From the NCBI GenBank assembly GCA_030949705.1, contig JAUZSF010000017.1:124001-188000 (forward strand): a stretch of 64,000 nucleotides of DNA, written 5' to 3'. Source of the stretch: Robiginitomaculum sp. GTDB lineage: Bacteria; Pseudomonadota; Alphaproteobacteria; Caulobacterales; Maricaulaceae. The notes under the pieces are model-generated. The model worked only from the letters and a program-made list of their open reading frames with translations, was not told the origin of the DNA and did not search any database. The stretch's first letter is position 1. Each line of letters begins with the position of its first letter. Position numbers and translations under genes: made by a program. This document shows, piece after piece, positions 17,777 through 26,192 of this stretch.

Positions 17777-18517
17777 CTAGAACATCGCCATACCGCCATT
17801 CACATGCAAGGTTTGGCCGGTGACATAGCCTGCTTCATCCGAGGCCAGATACACCGCCGCGGCGGCGATATCGCTGCCCTGGCCCAGTTTTCCAGCCGGA
17901 ATGGTGGCTAAAATGGCCTCGCGTTGCTTGTCATTCAGCGCGTCCGTCATTGGCGAGGTAATAAATCCCGGGGCAATACAATTTGCCGTGATATTGCGTT
18001 TGGCCGTCTCCGCCGCAATGGCCTTGGTAAAGCCGATCATGCCCGCTTTGGAGGCGGCATAATTGGCCTGGCCCGGATTGCCGGTCATCCCGACAATGGA
18101 GGTAATGCCGATAATGCGGCCCCAACGGCCTTTCATCATACCACGCATGGCGGCGCGGGTGAGGCGAAAATAGGCCTCCAGATTAACCTTGAGAACAAAG
18201 TCCCAATCTTCGTCCTTCATCCGCATCAACAGGCCATCACGAGTCACCCCGGCATTGGAAACCAGTATATCCAGCCCGCCCAGTGCCTCGGTTACGCGTC
18301 CCGGCAGGGCATCTACACTGTCGGCATCACTTAAATTGGCCGGCAATACCGCCACACGACCCCCGCCCAGCTCCGCGGCCAGTTCATCCAGTTTTTCCGC
18401 CCGGGTGCCCGACAGTGCCACACTGGCCCCGGCCCCGTGCAAAGCACGGGCAATATCGCCGCCCAGCCCGCCGGTAGCCCCGGTGACCAGCGCCCGTTTA
18501 CCACTTAAGTCAAACAT
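17777..18517 (-). CDS. fabG: 3-oxoacyl-[acyl-carrier-protein] reductase
   Basis: FabG reduces beta-ketoacyl-ACP with NADPH. The 246-residue short-chain dehydrogenase shows the cofactor motif TGATGGLGGDIA, NAGVTRDGLLMRM, the catalytic Ser in GITSIVGMTGNPGQ, and Tyr/Lys in YAASKAGMIGFTKA, ending with the family C-terminus YVTGQTLHVNGGMAMF. It lies 13 bases after fabD on the same strand. Confidence 0.97.
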   Translation of the reverse strand: MFDLSGKRALVTGATGGLGGDIARALHGAGASVALSGTRAEKLDELAAELGGGRVAVLPANLSDADSVDALPGRVTEALGGLDILVSNAGVTRDGLLMRMKDEDWDFVLKVNLEAYFRLTRAAMRGMMKGRWGRIIGITSIVGMTGNPGQANYAASKAGMIGFTKAIAAETAKRNITANCIAPGFITSPMTDALNDKQREAILATIPAGKLGQGSDIAAAAVYLASDEAGYVTGQTLHVNGGMAMF

Positions 18518-18530
18518 AGAGGATCAGCCC

Positions 18531-19487
18531 TTATTCCTGTTCGCCAGCATTAAATGCCTGTGCAAAGTCTTTGATTGATTCGGGAGAATTCAGGGCCACG
18601 CCCTTTGAGTCTTTGGAAATGCGCCGCACCAGCAAGGTCAGCACTTTGCCGGCCCCCGGCTCGACAAACGTATCAACACCATTGCCAACCATCCAGCTGA
18701 TCCCCTGGCGCCAGTGCACCCGGCCAGTAATCTGTTCGACCAGCAAACGGCGAATGGTTTGCGGGTTGATGGTGGGGGCCGCCGCAATATTGGTCACCAC
18801 CGGCACTTTTGGTGTCAGTATGGTTACATCGGCCAGCGCTTCTTCCATTTCCTGGGCCGCCGGTTCCATCATCGAAGAATGAAACGGTGCCGACACCGGC
18901 AGAATGACCGCCTTTTTGACACCATGATCCTTGGCCGCTGCCGCCGCAGCCTTGATCGCCTCGGTCGCGCCGGAAATCACCACCTGGCCCGGCGCATTAT
19001 CATTGGCCAGTTCGCACACCCCATGGGCACTGCCCAGATTGCAAAGCTCGATCGCCTGTTCCTCGCTGGCACCCAAAAGCGCCGCCATGGTGCCCATGCC
19101 CACGGGCACGGCCCGTTGCATGGCCTGTCCACGATGGCGCAGCAGCGTCGCCGCATCGCCCAGCGTTAAGGCCCCGGCCGCAGCCAGCGCGGTATATTCG
19201 CCCAGCGAGTGCCCCGCCACATGAGAGGCGGCCTGAACATCAATACCATATTCATCCTTCAGCACCGCCATAACGGCCATGGAGGTGGCCATCAGCGCCG
19301 GCTGGGTGTTTTCGGTCAGGGTCAGGGCCTCTTGCGGTCCTTCCCAGATGAGTGTTGAAAGCGATTCGCCCAAGGCATCATCCACTTCGTCGAACACAGC
19401 CTTTGCCGAAGCAAACGTCTGTGCCAATTCCTTTCCCATGCCCACGACCTGACTGCCCTGTCCGGGAAAGGTGAAAGCGATTGCCAT
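18531..19487 (-). CDS. fabD: Malonyl-CoA--acyl carrier protein transacylase
   Basis: FabD loads malonyl groups from CoA onto ACP. The 318-residue protein has the substrate motif FPGQGSQVVGMGKEL at the N-terminus, the nucleophilic Ser in GHSLGEYTALAAAGAL, and the active-site His in LPVSAPFHSSMMEPA. It is the first gene of the minus-strand fatty-acid cluster and is divergent from rpsF, with about 265 bases between them holding the rpsF promoter and leader. Confidence 0.97.
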   Translation of the reverse strand: MAIAFTFPGQGSQVVGMGKELAQTFASAKAVFDEVDDALGESLSTLIWEGPQEALTLTENTQPALMATSMAVMAVLKDEYGIDVQAASHVAGHSLGEYTALAAAGALTLGDAATLLRHRGQAMQRAVPVGMGTMAALLGASEEQAIELCNLGSAHGVCELANDNAPGQVVISGATEAIKAAAAAAKDHGVKKAVILPVSAPFHSSMMEPAAQEMEEALADVTILTPKVPVVTNIAAAPTINPQTIRRLLVEQITGRVHWRQGISWMVGNGVDTFVEPGAGKVLTLLVRRISKDSKGVALNSPESIKDFAQAFNAGEQE

Positions 19488-19596
19488 GCAAATACCCCAT
19501 GGTTGTTAAGCCAGCGCTCAGCGTTATAGCAAATCTGCGCCGGTGTGAATATGCCAACATGGCGCAGTGCATATGCGTTTTGTGTTCCCATGGCCC

Positions 19597-19624
19597 TTGC
19601 CAGCGAAGACTTTCTCCCTATAGT
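19597..19624 (+). promoter_or_regulatory. Sigma-70-like promoter of the rpsF operon
   Basis: TTGCCA at 19597-19602 and TATAGT at 19619-19624 are separated by 16 bases, close to consensus. Transcription would start near 19631, leaving a leader of about 125 bases before rpsF. Confidence 0.6.
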
Positions 19625-19698
19625 GCGCCGCTTTATTGGACGCGGTCTTTTTTGCGCAAAAAGCTGGCACAGGGCCGGTTTTGCAAACAAGAGCCACC

Positions 19699-19729
19699 GT
19701 GATGCGGAACATACCCTGTCCGCGATCAC
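19699..19729 (+). promoter_or_regulatory. Leader hairpin before rpsF, candidate S6:S18 autoregulatory site
   Basis: GTGATGCGGA (19699-19708) pairs with TCCGCGATCAC (19719-19729) apart from one bulged G, enclosing a 10-base loop, with CCG trinucleotides on both sides. Many bacteria carry an rpsF leader bound by the S6:S18 complex through a CCG element. The match to that motif is inferred, not proven. Confidence 0.4.
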
Positions 19730-19754
19730 GCCGCCCCAGAACAAAGGGAAGCTT

Positions 19755-20108
19755 ATGCCTTTATACGAACACGTCCTTATTGCGCGTCAGGATATATCCT
19801 CGACCGAAGTGGACAACATTACCGATGGACTGAAATCCTTCATCGAAGACAATGGCGGCAAGGTCGCCAAGGTCGAATATTGGGGCCTGCGCTCCATGGC
19901 CTATCGCATGAACAAGAACCGCAAGGGCCATTATGCCCTCCTGAACATTGAGGCCCCGGCTGAAGTGGTACAGGAAATGGAACGTCAATTGCGCATTAAT
20001 GAAGACATTCTGCGCTCGCTGACCATCCGCGTGGACGAATTCAGCGAAGACCCATCACCCATCCTGGTTAAGCGCGAAGAGCGCAAACGTCGCCACGAAA
20101 GATATTAG
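19755..20108 (+). CDS. rpsF: 30S ribosomal protein S6
   Basis: S6 binds the central domain of 16S rRNA as a heterodimer with S18. The start at ATG 19755 gives [20 protein letters not shown]; the frame open to 19545 upstream has no homology. The conserved [20 protein letters not shown] and [14 protein letters not shown] segments are present and the length of 117 residues is normal. First gene of rpsF-rpsR-rplI. Confidence 0.97.
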   Translation: MPLYEHVLIARQDISSTEVDNITDGLKSFIEDNGGKVAKVEYWGLRSMAYRMNKNRKGHYALLNIEAPAEVVQEMERQLRINEDILRSLTIRVDEFSEDPSPILVKREERKRRHERY

Positions 20109-20118
20109 GAGGCTTATT

Positions 20119-20376
20119 ATGTCGATCAAGACAAACATTACCAACCTGCCTTCGCGTCGGCCGTTTGCCCGCCGCCGCAAGGTCTGTCCGTTTTCTTCGG
20201 ATAAATCCCCGAAGATTGATTATAAAGACCCCAAATTGCTGCAACGCTATATGTCCGAACGCGGCAAGATTGTGCCCTCACGGATCACTGCGGTCTCCAT
20301 CAAAAAGCAACGCCAACTGTCGCGCGCCATCAAACGCGCCCGGTTTTTGGGCCTGTTGCCTTACGCTGTGAAATAG
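20119..20376 (+). CDS. rpsR: 30S ribosomal protein S18
   Basis: S18 partners S6 on the small-subunit platform. The basic protein of 85 residues has [20 protein letters not shown] and the conserved C-terminal segment [20 protein letters not shown] followed by [17 protein letters not shown]. It starts about 10 bases after rpsF, preceded by an AGGAGG-like ribosome binding site (TTAGGAGGCTTATT). Confidence 0.98.
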   Translation: MSIKTNITNLPSRRPFARRRKVCPFSSDKSPKIDYKDPKLLQRYMSERGKIVPSRITAVSIKKQRQLSRAIKRARFLGLLPYAVK

Positions 20377-20386
20377 GGGAACGATC

Positions 20387-21028
20387 ATGGAAATTGTTCT
20401 TCTGGAACGTGTTGAAAAGCTGGGCTCGATCGGTGACGTGGTCACCGTCAAAGACGGCTTTGCCCGCAACTTCCTGTTGCCGCAAGGCAAGGCATTGCGC
20501 GCCAACAAAGCCAATATCGAACGTTTTGAGCGCGAACGCGAAGCCATCGAGGCCCGCAACGCCGAAAAACGCGAACAGGCGGAAACCGCCGGCAAGGCCC
20601 TGGATGGCAAGAAATTCATGCTGATCCGTCAGGCCGGCGAAACCGGCCATTTGTATGGGTCCGTATCGGCCAAAGATATTGCCGAAGTGGTTGGCGATGG
20701 CATTTCCCGCTCTCAAGTTGTGCTGCACAGCCCCATCAAGGCCGTTGGCATTCACGATGTGCGCATTAATCTGCACCCCGAAGTGTTTGTCACCATCGGG
20801 ATTAATGTGGCCCGCACCGCCGACGAAGGCGAGCGCCAGGCCAGAGGCGAAAATGTTATCGATTCGGCCCGTGATAAAGATCGTGCCGCCGATAAGGAAA
20901 TGGCCGAAGATCAGGCCGCGGCCATGTTCGACCCCGATGCGGACATCGAACTGGAAGCCACCGACAAAGGCGACGAAGACGCCAGTGCCGATGATGCTGT
21001 CAAAGCCGAAGAAGCCAACGAAGACTGA
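20387..21028 (+). CDS. rplI: 50S ribosomal protein L9, with acidic C-terminal extension
   Basis: L9 spans the base of the L1 stalk and helps maintain frame. The 213-residue protein starts MEIVLLERVEKLGSIGDVV and shows the L9 signature in KDGFARNFLLPQGKALRAN, a long connecting helix, and the C-terminal rRNA-binding domain ending about residue 145. Beyond that lies an Asp/Glu/Ala-rich tail (residues about 150-213), common in alphaproteobacterial L9 but absent in E. coli. A strong terminator follows. Confidence 0.97.
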   Translation: MEIVLLERVEKLGSIGDVVTVKDGFARNFLLPQGKALRANKANIERFEREREAIEARNAEKREQAETAGKALDGKKFMLIRQAGETGHLYGSVSAKDIAEVVGDGISRSQVVLHSPIKAVGIHDVRINLHPEVFVTIGINVARTADEGERQARGENVIDSARDKDRAADKEMAEDQAAAMFDPDADIELEATDKGDEDASADDAVKAEEANED

Positions 21029-21054
21029 TTTTCGTCTTTAGCGAAACATAAGAA

Positions 21055-21083
21055 AGCGGGTCCCTCGGGGCCCGCTTTTTTTT
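21055..21083 (+). terminator. Rho-independent terminator of rpsF-rpsR-rplI
   Basis: AGCGGG at 21055-21060 pairs with CCCGCT at 21071-21076 with further pairs inside, followed by a run of eight T residues (21076-21083). Confidence 0.92.
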
Positions 21084-21179
21084 GTGCCTGCCAACCCAAG
21101 CCCCGCTAACTCTCGTCATCTTACGGTTGGCCGGAGTATCCATTGGGAAGTTGTACTTACCTACCATGCATATGCCCCC

Positions 21180-21470
21180 TCAAGCCGCATCCAGACGTTT
21201 CAGGCCCTTCGTCAGATCGGCATTATTTTTGCGAATTTGCGCAAGGTCATAGGCATTTTGCATGCGCAGCCAGTGATCCGCCGTCAGGCCTAAAACCGCT
21301 TCCAGCCTAACCGCCATTTCAGAAGAAATCGCGCATTCACCGCGCATAATGCGGTAAAGTTGAGACCTGGTTACGCCAAGCGCCTCTGCGCCTTTGGCAA
21401 CGGAAACGCCAAGTTCTTCCAGATCAGCCTTGATTAACTGCCCCGGATGGGCCGGTGAGTGCATAACCAT
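21180..21470 (-). CDS. higA: HigA-family antitoxin
   Basis: HigA neutralises HigB and represses the higBA operon. The 96-residue protein starts near HPGQLIKADLEELGVSVAKG and has a helix-turn-helix in AEALGVTRSQLYRIMRGECA, then the family C-terminus AVRLEAVLGLTADHWLRMQN. An AGGAAGG ribosome binding site sits nine bases before the ATG at 21470. The toxin gene lies upstream on the same strand, the usual higBA order. It is placed tail-to-tail with rplI. Confidence 0.93.
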   Translation of the reverse strand: MVMHSPAHPGQLIKADLEELGVSVAKGAEALGVTRSQLYRIMRGECAISSEMAVRLEAVLGLTADHWLRMQNAYDLAQIRKNNADLTKGLKRLDAA

Positions 21471-21494
21471 AATAACAGTCCTTCCTGTTTAGGA

Positions 21495-21773
21495 TCAGTG
21501 ATAATCAACAAAATCCAAGTCATAAACATTGCCATTTGTGAAACTGAATACAATGCGCCAATTTGCTCTGACCGTGACAGACCATTCCCCTTTTCGATTA
21601 CCCGTTAACTTATGCAATCTAAGAGCGGGGCGATCCAACGCCTCGACATCCCGAGCCTCATCAAGAATAGTCATAATCCTGATGATTTTGGCGATCATAT
21701 CCGCAGGCAGTTTGCTGCGATCACCCTTCTCGTAAAACAGCTTCAAGCCCTTATGTTTAATCGTCTTGATCAT
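21495..21773 (-). CDS. higB: HigB-family (RelE superfamily) toxin
   Basis: HigB is a ribosome-dependent mRNA endonuclease. The 92-residue protein opens MIKTIKHKGLKLFYEKGDRS and ends with the family block LTGNRKGEWSVTVRANWRIV, FSFTNGNVYDLDFVDYH, with the conserved basic and aromatic residues of HigB toxins retained. The frame is intact, so the module may be active. It is the first gene of the operon, with a possible operator and -35 box just upstream. Confidence 0.93.
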   Translation of the reverse strand: MIKTIKHKGLKLFYEKGDRSKLPADMIAKIIRIMTILDEARDVEALDRPALRLHKLTGNRKGEWSVTVRANWRIVFSFTNGNVYDLDFVDYH

Positions 21774-21801
21774 CGCCGGTTATCATTTATGTATGTGCAC
21801 A

Positions 21802-21827
21802 GTCGCACCACATGCGACATTTGTCAA
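21802..21827 (-). promoter_or_regulatory. higBA promoter region with inverted-repeat operator
   Basis: A perfect inverted repeat GTCGCA-N5-TGCGAC lies at 21802-21818. On the minus strand a consensus -35 box TTGACA (21822-21827) lies just before it, so the repeat falls in the promoter spacer, where a HigA dimer would block polymerase. The -10 box is not clear. Confidence 0.6.
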
Positions 21828-21874
21828 GACTAACCAATATATACAAACAAACTTTCTTCCCCGATTTTCACAAA

Positions 21875-21917
21875 TTGCCCACAGTCGATCAACGGTTTTT
21901 TTCACAGCTTACCCACA
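21875..21917. promoter_or_regulatory. Cluster of DnaA-box-like 9-mers upstream of dnaB
   Basis: TTGCCCACA (21875-21883) and TTACCCACA (21909-21917) each differ from the DnaA consensus TTATCCACA at one or two positions, with a TTTTTCACA between them. AT-rich DNA follows to about 21990. This could be DnaA control of dnaB or, less likely, an initiation site. Confidence 0.4.
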
Positions 21918-22036
21918 GCTTGTTCCCAAATAAAATCCGGGCGGGTTTTTACAAAATTAAAAATTAGATGTGAACAACACCAAAAGTGAGAAAAATGCCT
22001 CTCGCCGCGCCAGCGCTGCTGCGCTACAAATGCCCT

Positions 22037-23518
22037 ATGGCTCATGACGACAACATCCCCCCTGAGACCCCCGAGGTTACCGCTGCGCCGCATAATATTG
22101 AGGCGGAACAGGCCCTTCTTGGTGCCCTGCTGATTGATAACGAAATATATTTTCGCGCCGCCGATTATCTGAAGGCCGACCATTTTTACGATCCGGTGCA
22201 TGGGCAGATTTTTGATGCCATCGCCAAAACCATTGGCAAGGGATTGCTGGCCGATGCCATCAGCCTGAAAACCACGCTGGAACACCATGAGGGTCTGGCG
22301 CAAATTGGCGGCATCGAATATCTGGCACGCCTGCTGAGCGAGGCCGCCAGCACGGCCAATGCGCCCGAATATGCGCGGCTGGTCTATGACCTTTCCTTGC
22401 GCCGCGATTTGATGCGCATTGGCGACAGCATCCTCAAAGAAGCCGTGGACCCGGTGGAACCAAAATCCGGCCCCGAACTGATCGAGGATGCCGAACAGCT
22501 TTTGTTCAGCCTGGCCGAAACCGGGGGCATTTCGCGGGGCTTTCGCCCCTTTAACGAGGCCCTGTCTGAAAGCATGGAAATGGCGGCCGCCGCGCACAAG
22601 CGCGAAGGCGGACTTTCCGGTCTGGCCACGGGGTTGACGGATCTGGATCATAAGCTGGGCGGGCTGCACCGTTCTGACCTGATCATCATTGCCGGGCGCC
22701 CTTCCATGGGCAAAACGGCCCTGGCCACCAATATCGCCTTTCATGTGGCCAAAAACTACAAATACGAGGTCAAAGACGGGGTTCGTCATACCACCGACGG
22801 GGGGGTAGTGGCGTTTTTCTCCCTCGAAATGTCATCCGAACAATTGGCCACGCGCCTGATTGCCGAACATACCGGCATATCCTCGTCCACCATTCGCCGG
22901 GGTGAACTGGATGAAAATGATTTTGACAAATTGCTGGACGGGGCGGCGGCATTAAACGCCATTCCCTTGCACATTGACGATACCGGTGGCCTGCCAGTGG
23001 GGGCGCTGGCGGCGCGGGCGCGACGGTTAAAACGCACCTCCAAGGGGCTGGACCTGATTGTGGTGGATTATCTGCAATTGGTGACCGCCGAATCGCGCCG
23101 CTCGGACGGGCGGGTGCAAGAGGTGAGCGAGATCACCCAGCGGCTTAAATCACTGGCCAAAGAGTTGAACGTGCCGGTGATTGCGCTGTCGCAGCTTTCC
23201 AGGCAGGTAGAACAGCGCGAAGATAAAAAACCGCAACTTTCGGACCTGCGCGAATCCGGCTCGATTGAACAGGATGCCGACGTGGTGATGTTTGTGTATC
23301 GCGAGGCCTATTACCTGGGCCGCACCCAACCGCCCTATGGCACGCCGGAACATGCCGAATGGCAAGTCCAGATGAACGAGATACGACAACGCGCCGAAGT
23401 GATTATTGGCAAGCAACGCCACGGCCCCATTGGCAATGTCGACCTGTCGTTTATCGAAGAGCTGACCAAATTTGGCAATCTGGCCCCTGATGGCCGTTAT
23501 GATGACAGTGCGCATTAA
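22037..23518 (+). CDS. dnaB: Replicative DNA helicase DnaB
   Basis: DnaB is the hexameric 5'-3' helicase of the replication fork. The start at ATG 22037 gives MAHDDNIPPETPEVTAAPHN, then the N-terminal DnaB domain (IEAEQALLGALLIDNEIY), and the RecA-like motor with Walker A GRPSMGKTALATN, Walker B LIVVDYLQLV, and SQLSRQVEQREDKKPQLSDL with ESGSIEQDAD. No intein is present. About 493 residues. It normally follows rplI; here higBA is inserted between them. Confidence 0.97.
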   Translation: MAHDDNIPPETPEVTAAPHNIEAEQALLGALLIDNEIYFRAADYLKADHFYDPVHGQIFDAIAKTIGKGLLADAISLKTTLEHHEGLAQIGGIEYLARLLSEAASTANAPEYARLVYDLSLRRDLMRIGDSILKEAVDPVEPKSGPELIEDAEQLLFSLAETGGISRGFRPFNEALSESMEMAAAAHKREGGLSGLATGLTDLDHKLGGLHRSDLIIIAGRPSMGKTALATNIAFHVAKNYKYEVKDGVRHTTDGGVVAFFSLEMSSEQLATRLIAEHTGISSSTIRRGELDENDFDKLLDGAAALNAIPLHIDDTGGLPVGALAARARRLKRTSKGLDLIVVDYLQLVTAESRRSDGRVQEVSEITQRLKSLAKELNVPVIALSQLSRQVEQREDKKPQLSDLRESGSIEQDADVVMFVYREAYYLGRTQPPYGTPEHAEWQVQMNEIRQRAEVIIGKQRHGPIGNVDLSFIEELTKFGNLAPDGRYDDSAH

Positions 23519-23527
23519 GGCCCTATC

Positions 23528-23899
23528 ATGCACCTGACCCATGATCCCGACAGTCCGCCAGAAGATGAAATCACTTTTGCCGACTTTCTGAAGATCGATA
23601 TCCGCATTGGCACCATCATCCGCGCCGAAAAATTCCCAGAGGCCCGCAAGCCCGCTTTCAAGCTGTTGATTGATTTTGGCCCGGGCGTAGGGGTTAAAAA
23701 GTCCTCGGCCCAGATTACAGAACATTATACCTGCAAGGATCTGGTGGGGCGACAGGTTTCAGCGGTCGTCAATTTTGCACCACGCCAGATCGGCAAATTC
23801 ATGTCCGAAGTACTGACGTTGGGCTATGCGGATGATCAGGGGCGTATTGTTCTGGCCACTGTGGACCAAACCATGCCCAACGGGGCACGTCTGGCCTGA
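23528..23899 (+). CDS. csaA: tRNA-binding domain protein (CsaA-like)
   Basis: A small protein of 123 residues made of a single OB-fold tRNA-binding domain, as in CsaA and the C-terminus of methionyl-tRNA synthetase: ITFADFLKIDIRIGTIIRAE, LLIDFGPGVGVKKSSAQITE, and VVNFAPRQIGKFMSEVLTLG. CsaA has been described as a chaperone with export-related activity in Bacillus; its role elsewhere is unclear. It begins 10 bases after dnaB and is likely co-transcribed. Confidence 0.88.
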   Translation: MHLTHDPDSPPEDEITFADFLKIDIRIGTIIRAEKFPEARKPAFKLLIDFGPGVGVKKSSAQITEHYTCKDLVGRQVSAVVNFAPRQIGKFMSEVLTLGYADDQGRIVLATVDQTMPNGARLA

Positions 23900-23988
23900 A
23901 ACAGACCGCTGACTGGGCAAACTCACCGCCTTGTTTTAACGTAAAATCATGCCTACGATCCAGAATATTGATCGTATTGGAATATAAA

Positions 23989-24318
23989 ATGAAAAAAAAT
24001 ATAATGATAAAGTTAAGTGCCTTTGCCGGTGTGTTGATTGCCATGAGCAGCCCGGCATTGGCTCAATATACACATCTTGAAGGTGGCGGCCCCAAATCTG
24101 CTTGCGAATGCTATGACAAGGCCTATCAGTTTGGCACCTATAATATGACCCCGGCCAATCATACCGGCGCCGAAACCACACAGTTCAAATGTGGTCTTAA
24201 AGGCTGGAAACAGGCCTTTGACGAGGGAAATCATGAAGGCAGAAAAACCTATCGTTTTGCCAAAGGCGATTATTCACAAAGCACTGGCGAAGGCCTGTGC
24301 CCTTACAATAATTACTAA
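23989..24318 (+). CDS. Small secreted protein of unknown function
   Basis: I do not recognise this protein. From ATG 23989 (MKKNIMIKLSAFAGVLIAMS) it has a signal peptide, probably cleaved after SPALA. The mature part is about 85 residues, rich in Gly, Tyr and Lys, with four Cys (two in SACECYDKAY, one in FKCGLKGW, one in GLCPYNN) that could form two disulphides in the periplasm. A frame upstream to 23968 would put residues before the signal. It stands alone between csaA and alr in a lower-GC patch; no terminator is obvious. Confidence 0.65.
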   Translation: MKKNIMIKLSAFAGVLIAMSSPALAQYTHLEGGGPKSACECYDKAYQFGTYNMTPANHTGAETTQFKCGLKGWKQAFDEGNHEGRKTYRFAKGDYSQSTGEGLCPYNNY

Positions 24319-24347
24319 TGCCATAACAGCCTTGCCAATATCCCCTC

Positions 24348-25427
24348 ATGAGTATTGACGCGCCCCTTCCCTCTTCACCGCGCCTGATGGTTGATCTGGA
24401 TGCGGTACGATCCAATTATTTATTGATGGCGGCACGCGCCAACAACGCCGCCACCGGGGCGGCGGTCAAGGCCGATGCCTATGGCCTGGGCCTGGAAAAG
24501 ATAGCCCCGGTATTGGCCAAGGCGGGCTGTAACAGCTTTTTTTGCGCCCATGTCAGCGAGGGCATGATCGCCCGTCAGGTTTTGGGCTATGACGTAGAAA
24601 TCTTTATCCTGAATGGCGTGCAATTTGGCGAAGTGCCGCTTTTAAGGCAAAAGCATCTCATTCCCGTGCTCAGCACGTCCGAACATATCGCCCTGTGGCG
24701 CGAAGACGGCGAAAACGCTCCGGCGGCCCTGCATGTCGATACCGGTATGAACCGGCTGGGTCTGCCCTGGCATGAGGGTGTGCCGGACATGGTCAAGGGG
24801 TTGAACCTGACCCTGGTGATGAGCCATCTGGCCTGTGGCTCTGATCCTGCGCACCCCATGAACCAACAACAATTGGAGCGCTTTGCCGTTATCAAGGCGG
24901 CCTTTGCGGGGATGCGGGCCAGCCTGGCCAATTCGGCCGGTATTTTGCTGGGCGAAGCCTGGCATCATGACCTGACCCGGCCGGGCATTGCGCTTTATGG
25001 CGGGGCGCCGCTGGATGAGGGGGGGCCAAACCTGGCCCCCGTCGCCCATATCGAAGCCCCGGTTTTACAGGTAATCTCGTTGCGCCAAGGCCAAAGCGTT
25101 GGTTATGGCGCAGACTTTACCGCCCCAAAAGATATGATGGTGGCCACCGTGGCCATTGGCTATGCCGATGGACTGCGCCGCGATGCCAGCCCCGGCGGGT
25201 TTGGCCGTATCCATGACCAGAAAGTGCCGCTGATCGGCCGGGTCTCCATGGATTTAAGCACTTTTGATGTCAGTGACCTGACCAAGCCACCCAAACCCGG
25301 CGATCTGCTCTGCCTGCTGGGGAAAGATCTGCAAGCGCTTGCAATCGCCTCGGATACCTTGTCCTATGAGATCTTGACCGGGCTTGGCCCCCGTTTTGTC
25401 CGTGAATATAAAGGATGCGGTTCATGA
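24348..25427 (+). CDS. alr: Alanine racemase
   Basis: Alr converts L- to D-alanine for peptidoglycan. The PLP-lysine is in AAVKADAYGLGLEKIAPV, about residue 41; the second catalytic residue, Tyr, is in GQSVGYGADFTAP; substrate-binding MSHLACGSDPAHPMN, RPGIALYGGAPL and GRVSMDLSTFDVSDL are all seen. The 359-residue length is normal. It overlaps mlaE slightly, so they are likely in one operon. Confidence 0.96.
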   Translation: MSIDAPLPSSPRLMVDLDAVRSNYLLMAARANNAATGAAVKADAYGLGLEKIAPVLAKAGCNSFFCAHVSEGMIARQVLGYDVEIFILNGVQFGEVPLLRQKHLIPVLSTSEHIALWREDGENAPAALHVDTGMNRLGLPWHEGVPDMVKGLNLTLVMSHLACGSDPAHPMNQQQLERFAVIKAAFAGMRASLANSAGILLGEAWHHDLTRPGIALYGGAPLDEGGPNLAPVAHIEAPVLQVISLRQGQSVGYGADFTAPKDMMVATVAIGYADGLRRDASPGGFGRIHDQKVPLIGRVSMDLSTFDVSDLTKPPKPGDLLCLLGKDLQALAIASDTLSYEILTGLGPRFVREYKGCGS

Positions 25428-26191
25428 ACCCGCTTGCCATCATTGGTCGCACCCTCATCGCCCTTACCCGCGAAGCCGGTGCGATGAGTTTATTTGCCTG
25501 GCGCGGTGTTTCCGCCGCCCTTTCCCCACCCTGGTATTGGAGCCAGTTGGGGGCGCAATTTTTGCGCATTGGCTATTTCTCTTTGCCCGTTGTGGGCTTA
25601 ACCGCAGTGTTTACCGGCGCGGCGCTGGCGCTGAACATCTATACCGGCGGGGCACGCTTTAATGCCGAACAATTTGTCCCCAACATTGTGGTGCTGGGCA
25701 TCACTCGCGAACTGGGCCCGGTGCTGGCATCCCTGATGCTGGCCGGGCGGGTCAGTGCCGCCATGGCCGCCGAGATCGGGGCCATGCGCGTAACCGAACA
25801 GATCGACGCCCTGGAAACCCTTTCCACCGACCCGTTCCGCTTTCTGGTGGGGCCGCGCATTCTGGCCGCGGTCATCACCGTACCCATGCTGGTGCTGGTC
25901 GCCGATATTATCGGGGTGCTGGGCGGCTGGGCCGTATCCACACAGATTCTGGATTTCAACGGTGCCACCTATATCCGCAATACGGTTGATTTTGTCACCA
26001 GGTGGGATGTGGTCTCGGGCCTGATCAAGGCCGCCACCTTTGGCTTTATCATCGCGCTGATGGGCTGTTATCACGGCTACCGCTCCAAACGCGGGGCCCA
26101 GGGCGTAGGCCGGGCCACCACCAATGCAGTGGTCAGCGCCGCCATTTTGATCTTTGCCGCCAATTACGTTCTTACCACCTTGTTTGTCTGA
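25424..26191 (+). CDS. mlaE: MlaE-family lipid transport permease
   Basis: MlaE is the permease of the Mla phospholipid transport system that keeps the outer membrane asymmetric. The protein of about 255 residues has the family pattern of an N-terminal amphipathic helix and five membrane segments, with conserved VLGITRELGPVLASLMLAGR, AAEIGAMRVTEQIDALETLS and GRATTNAVVSAAILIF. Start may be ATG 25415 or 25424. It is followed directly by the ATPase gene. No mlaD-like gene follows, which is unusual for a full Mla cluster. Confidence 0.93.
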   Translation: MNPLAIIGRTLIALTREAGAMSLFAWRGVSAALSPPWYWSQLGAQFLRIGYFSLPVVGLTAVFTGAALALNIYTGGARFNAEQFVPNIVVLGITRELGPVLASLMLAGRVSAAMAAEIGAMRVTEQIDALETLSTDPFRFLVGPRILAAVITVPMLVLVADIIGVLGGWAVSTQILDFNGATYIRNTVDFVTRWDVVSGLIKAATFGFIIALMGCYHGYRSKRGAQGVGRATTNAVVSAAILIFAANYVLTTLFV

Positions 26192-26192
26192 T

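Noticed and set aside
21835-21990. Chromosomal replication origin
   Set aside because: Only two or three weak DnaA-like boxes and none of the usual origin neighbours; kept only as a possible dnaB control region.
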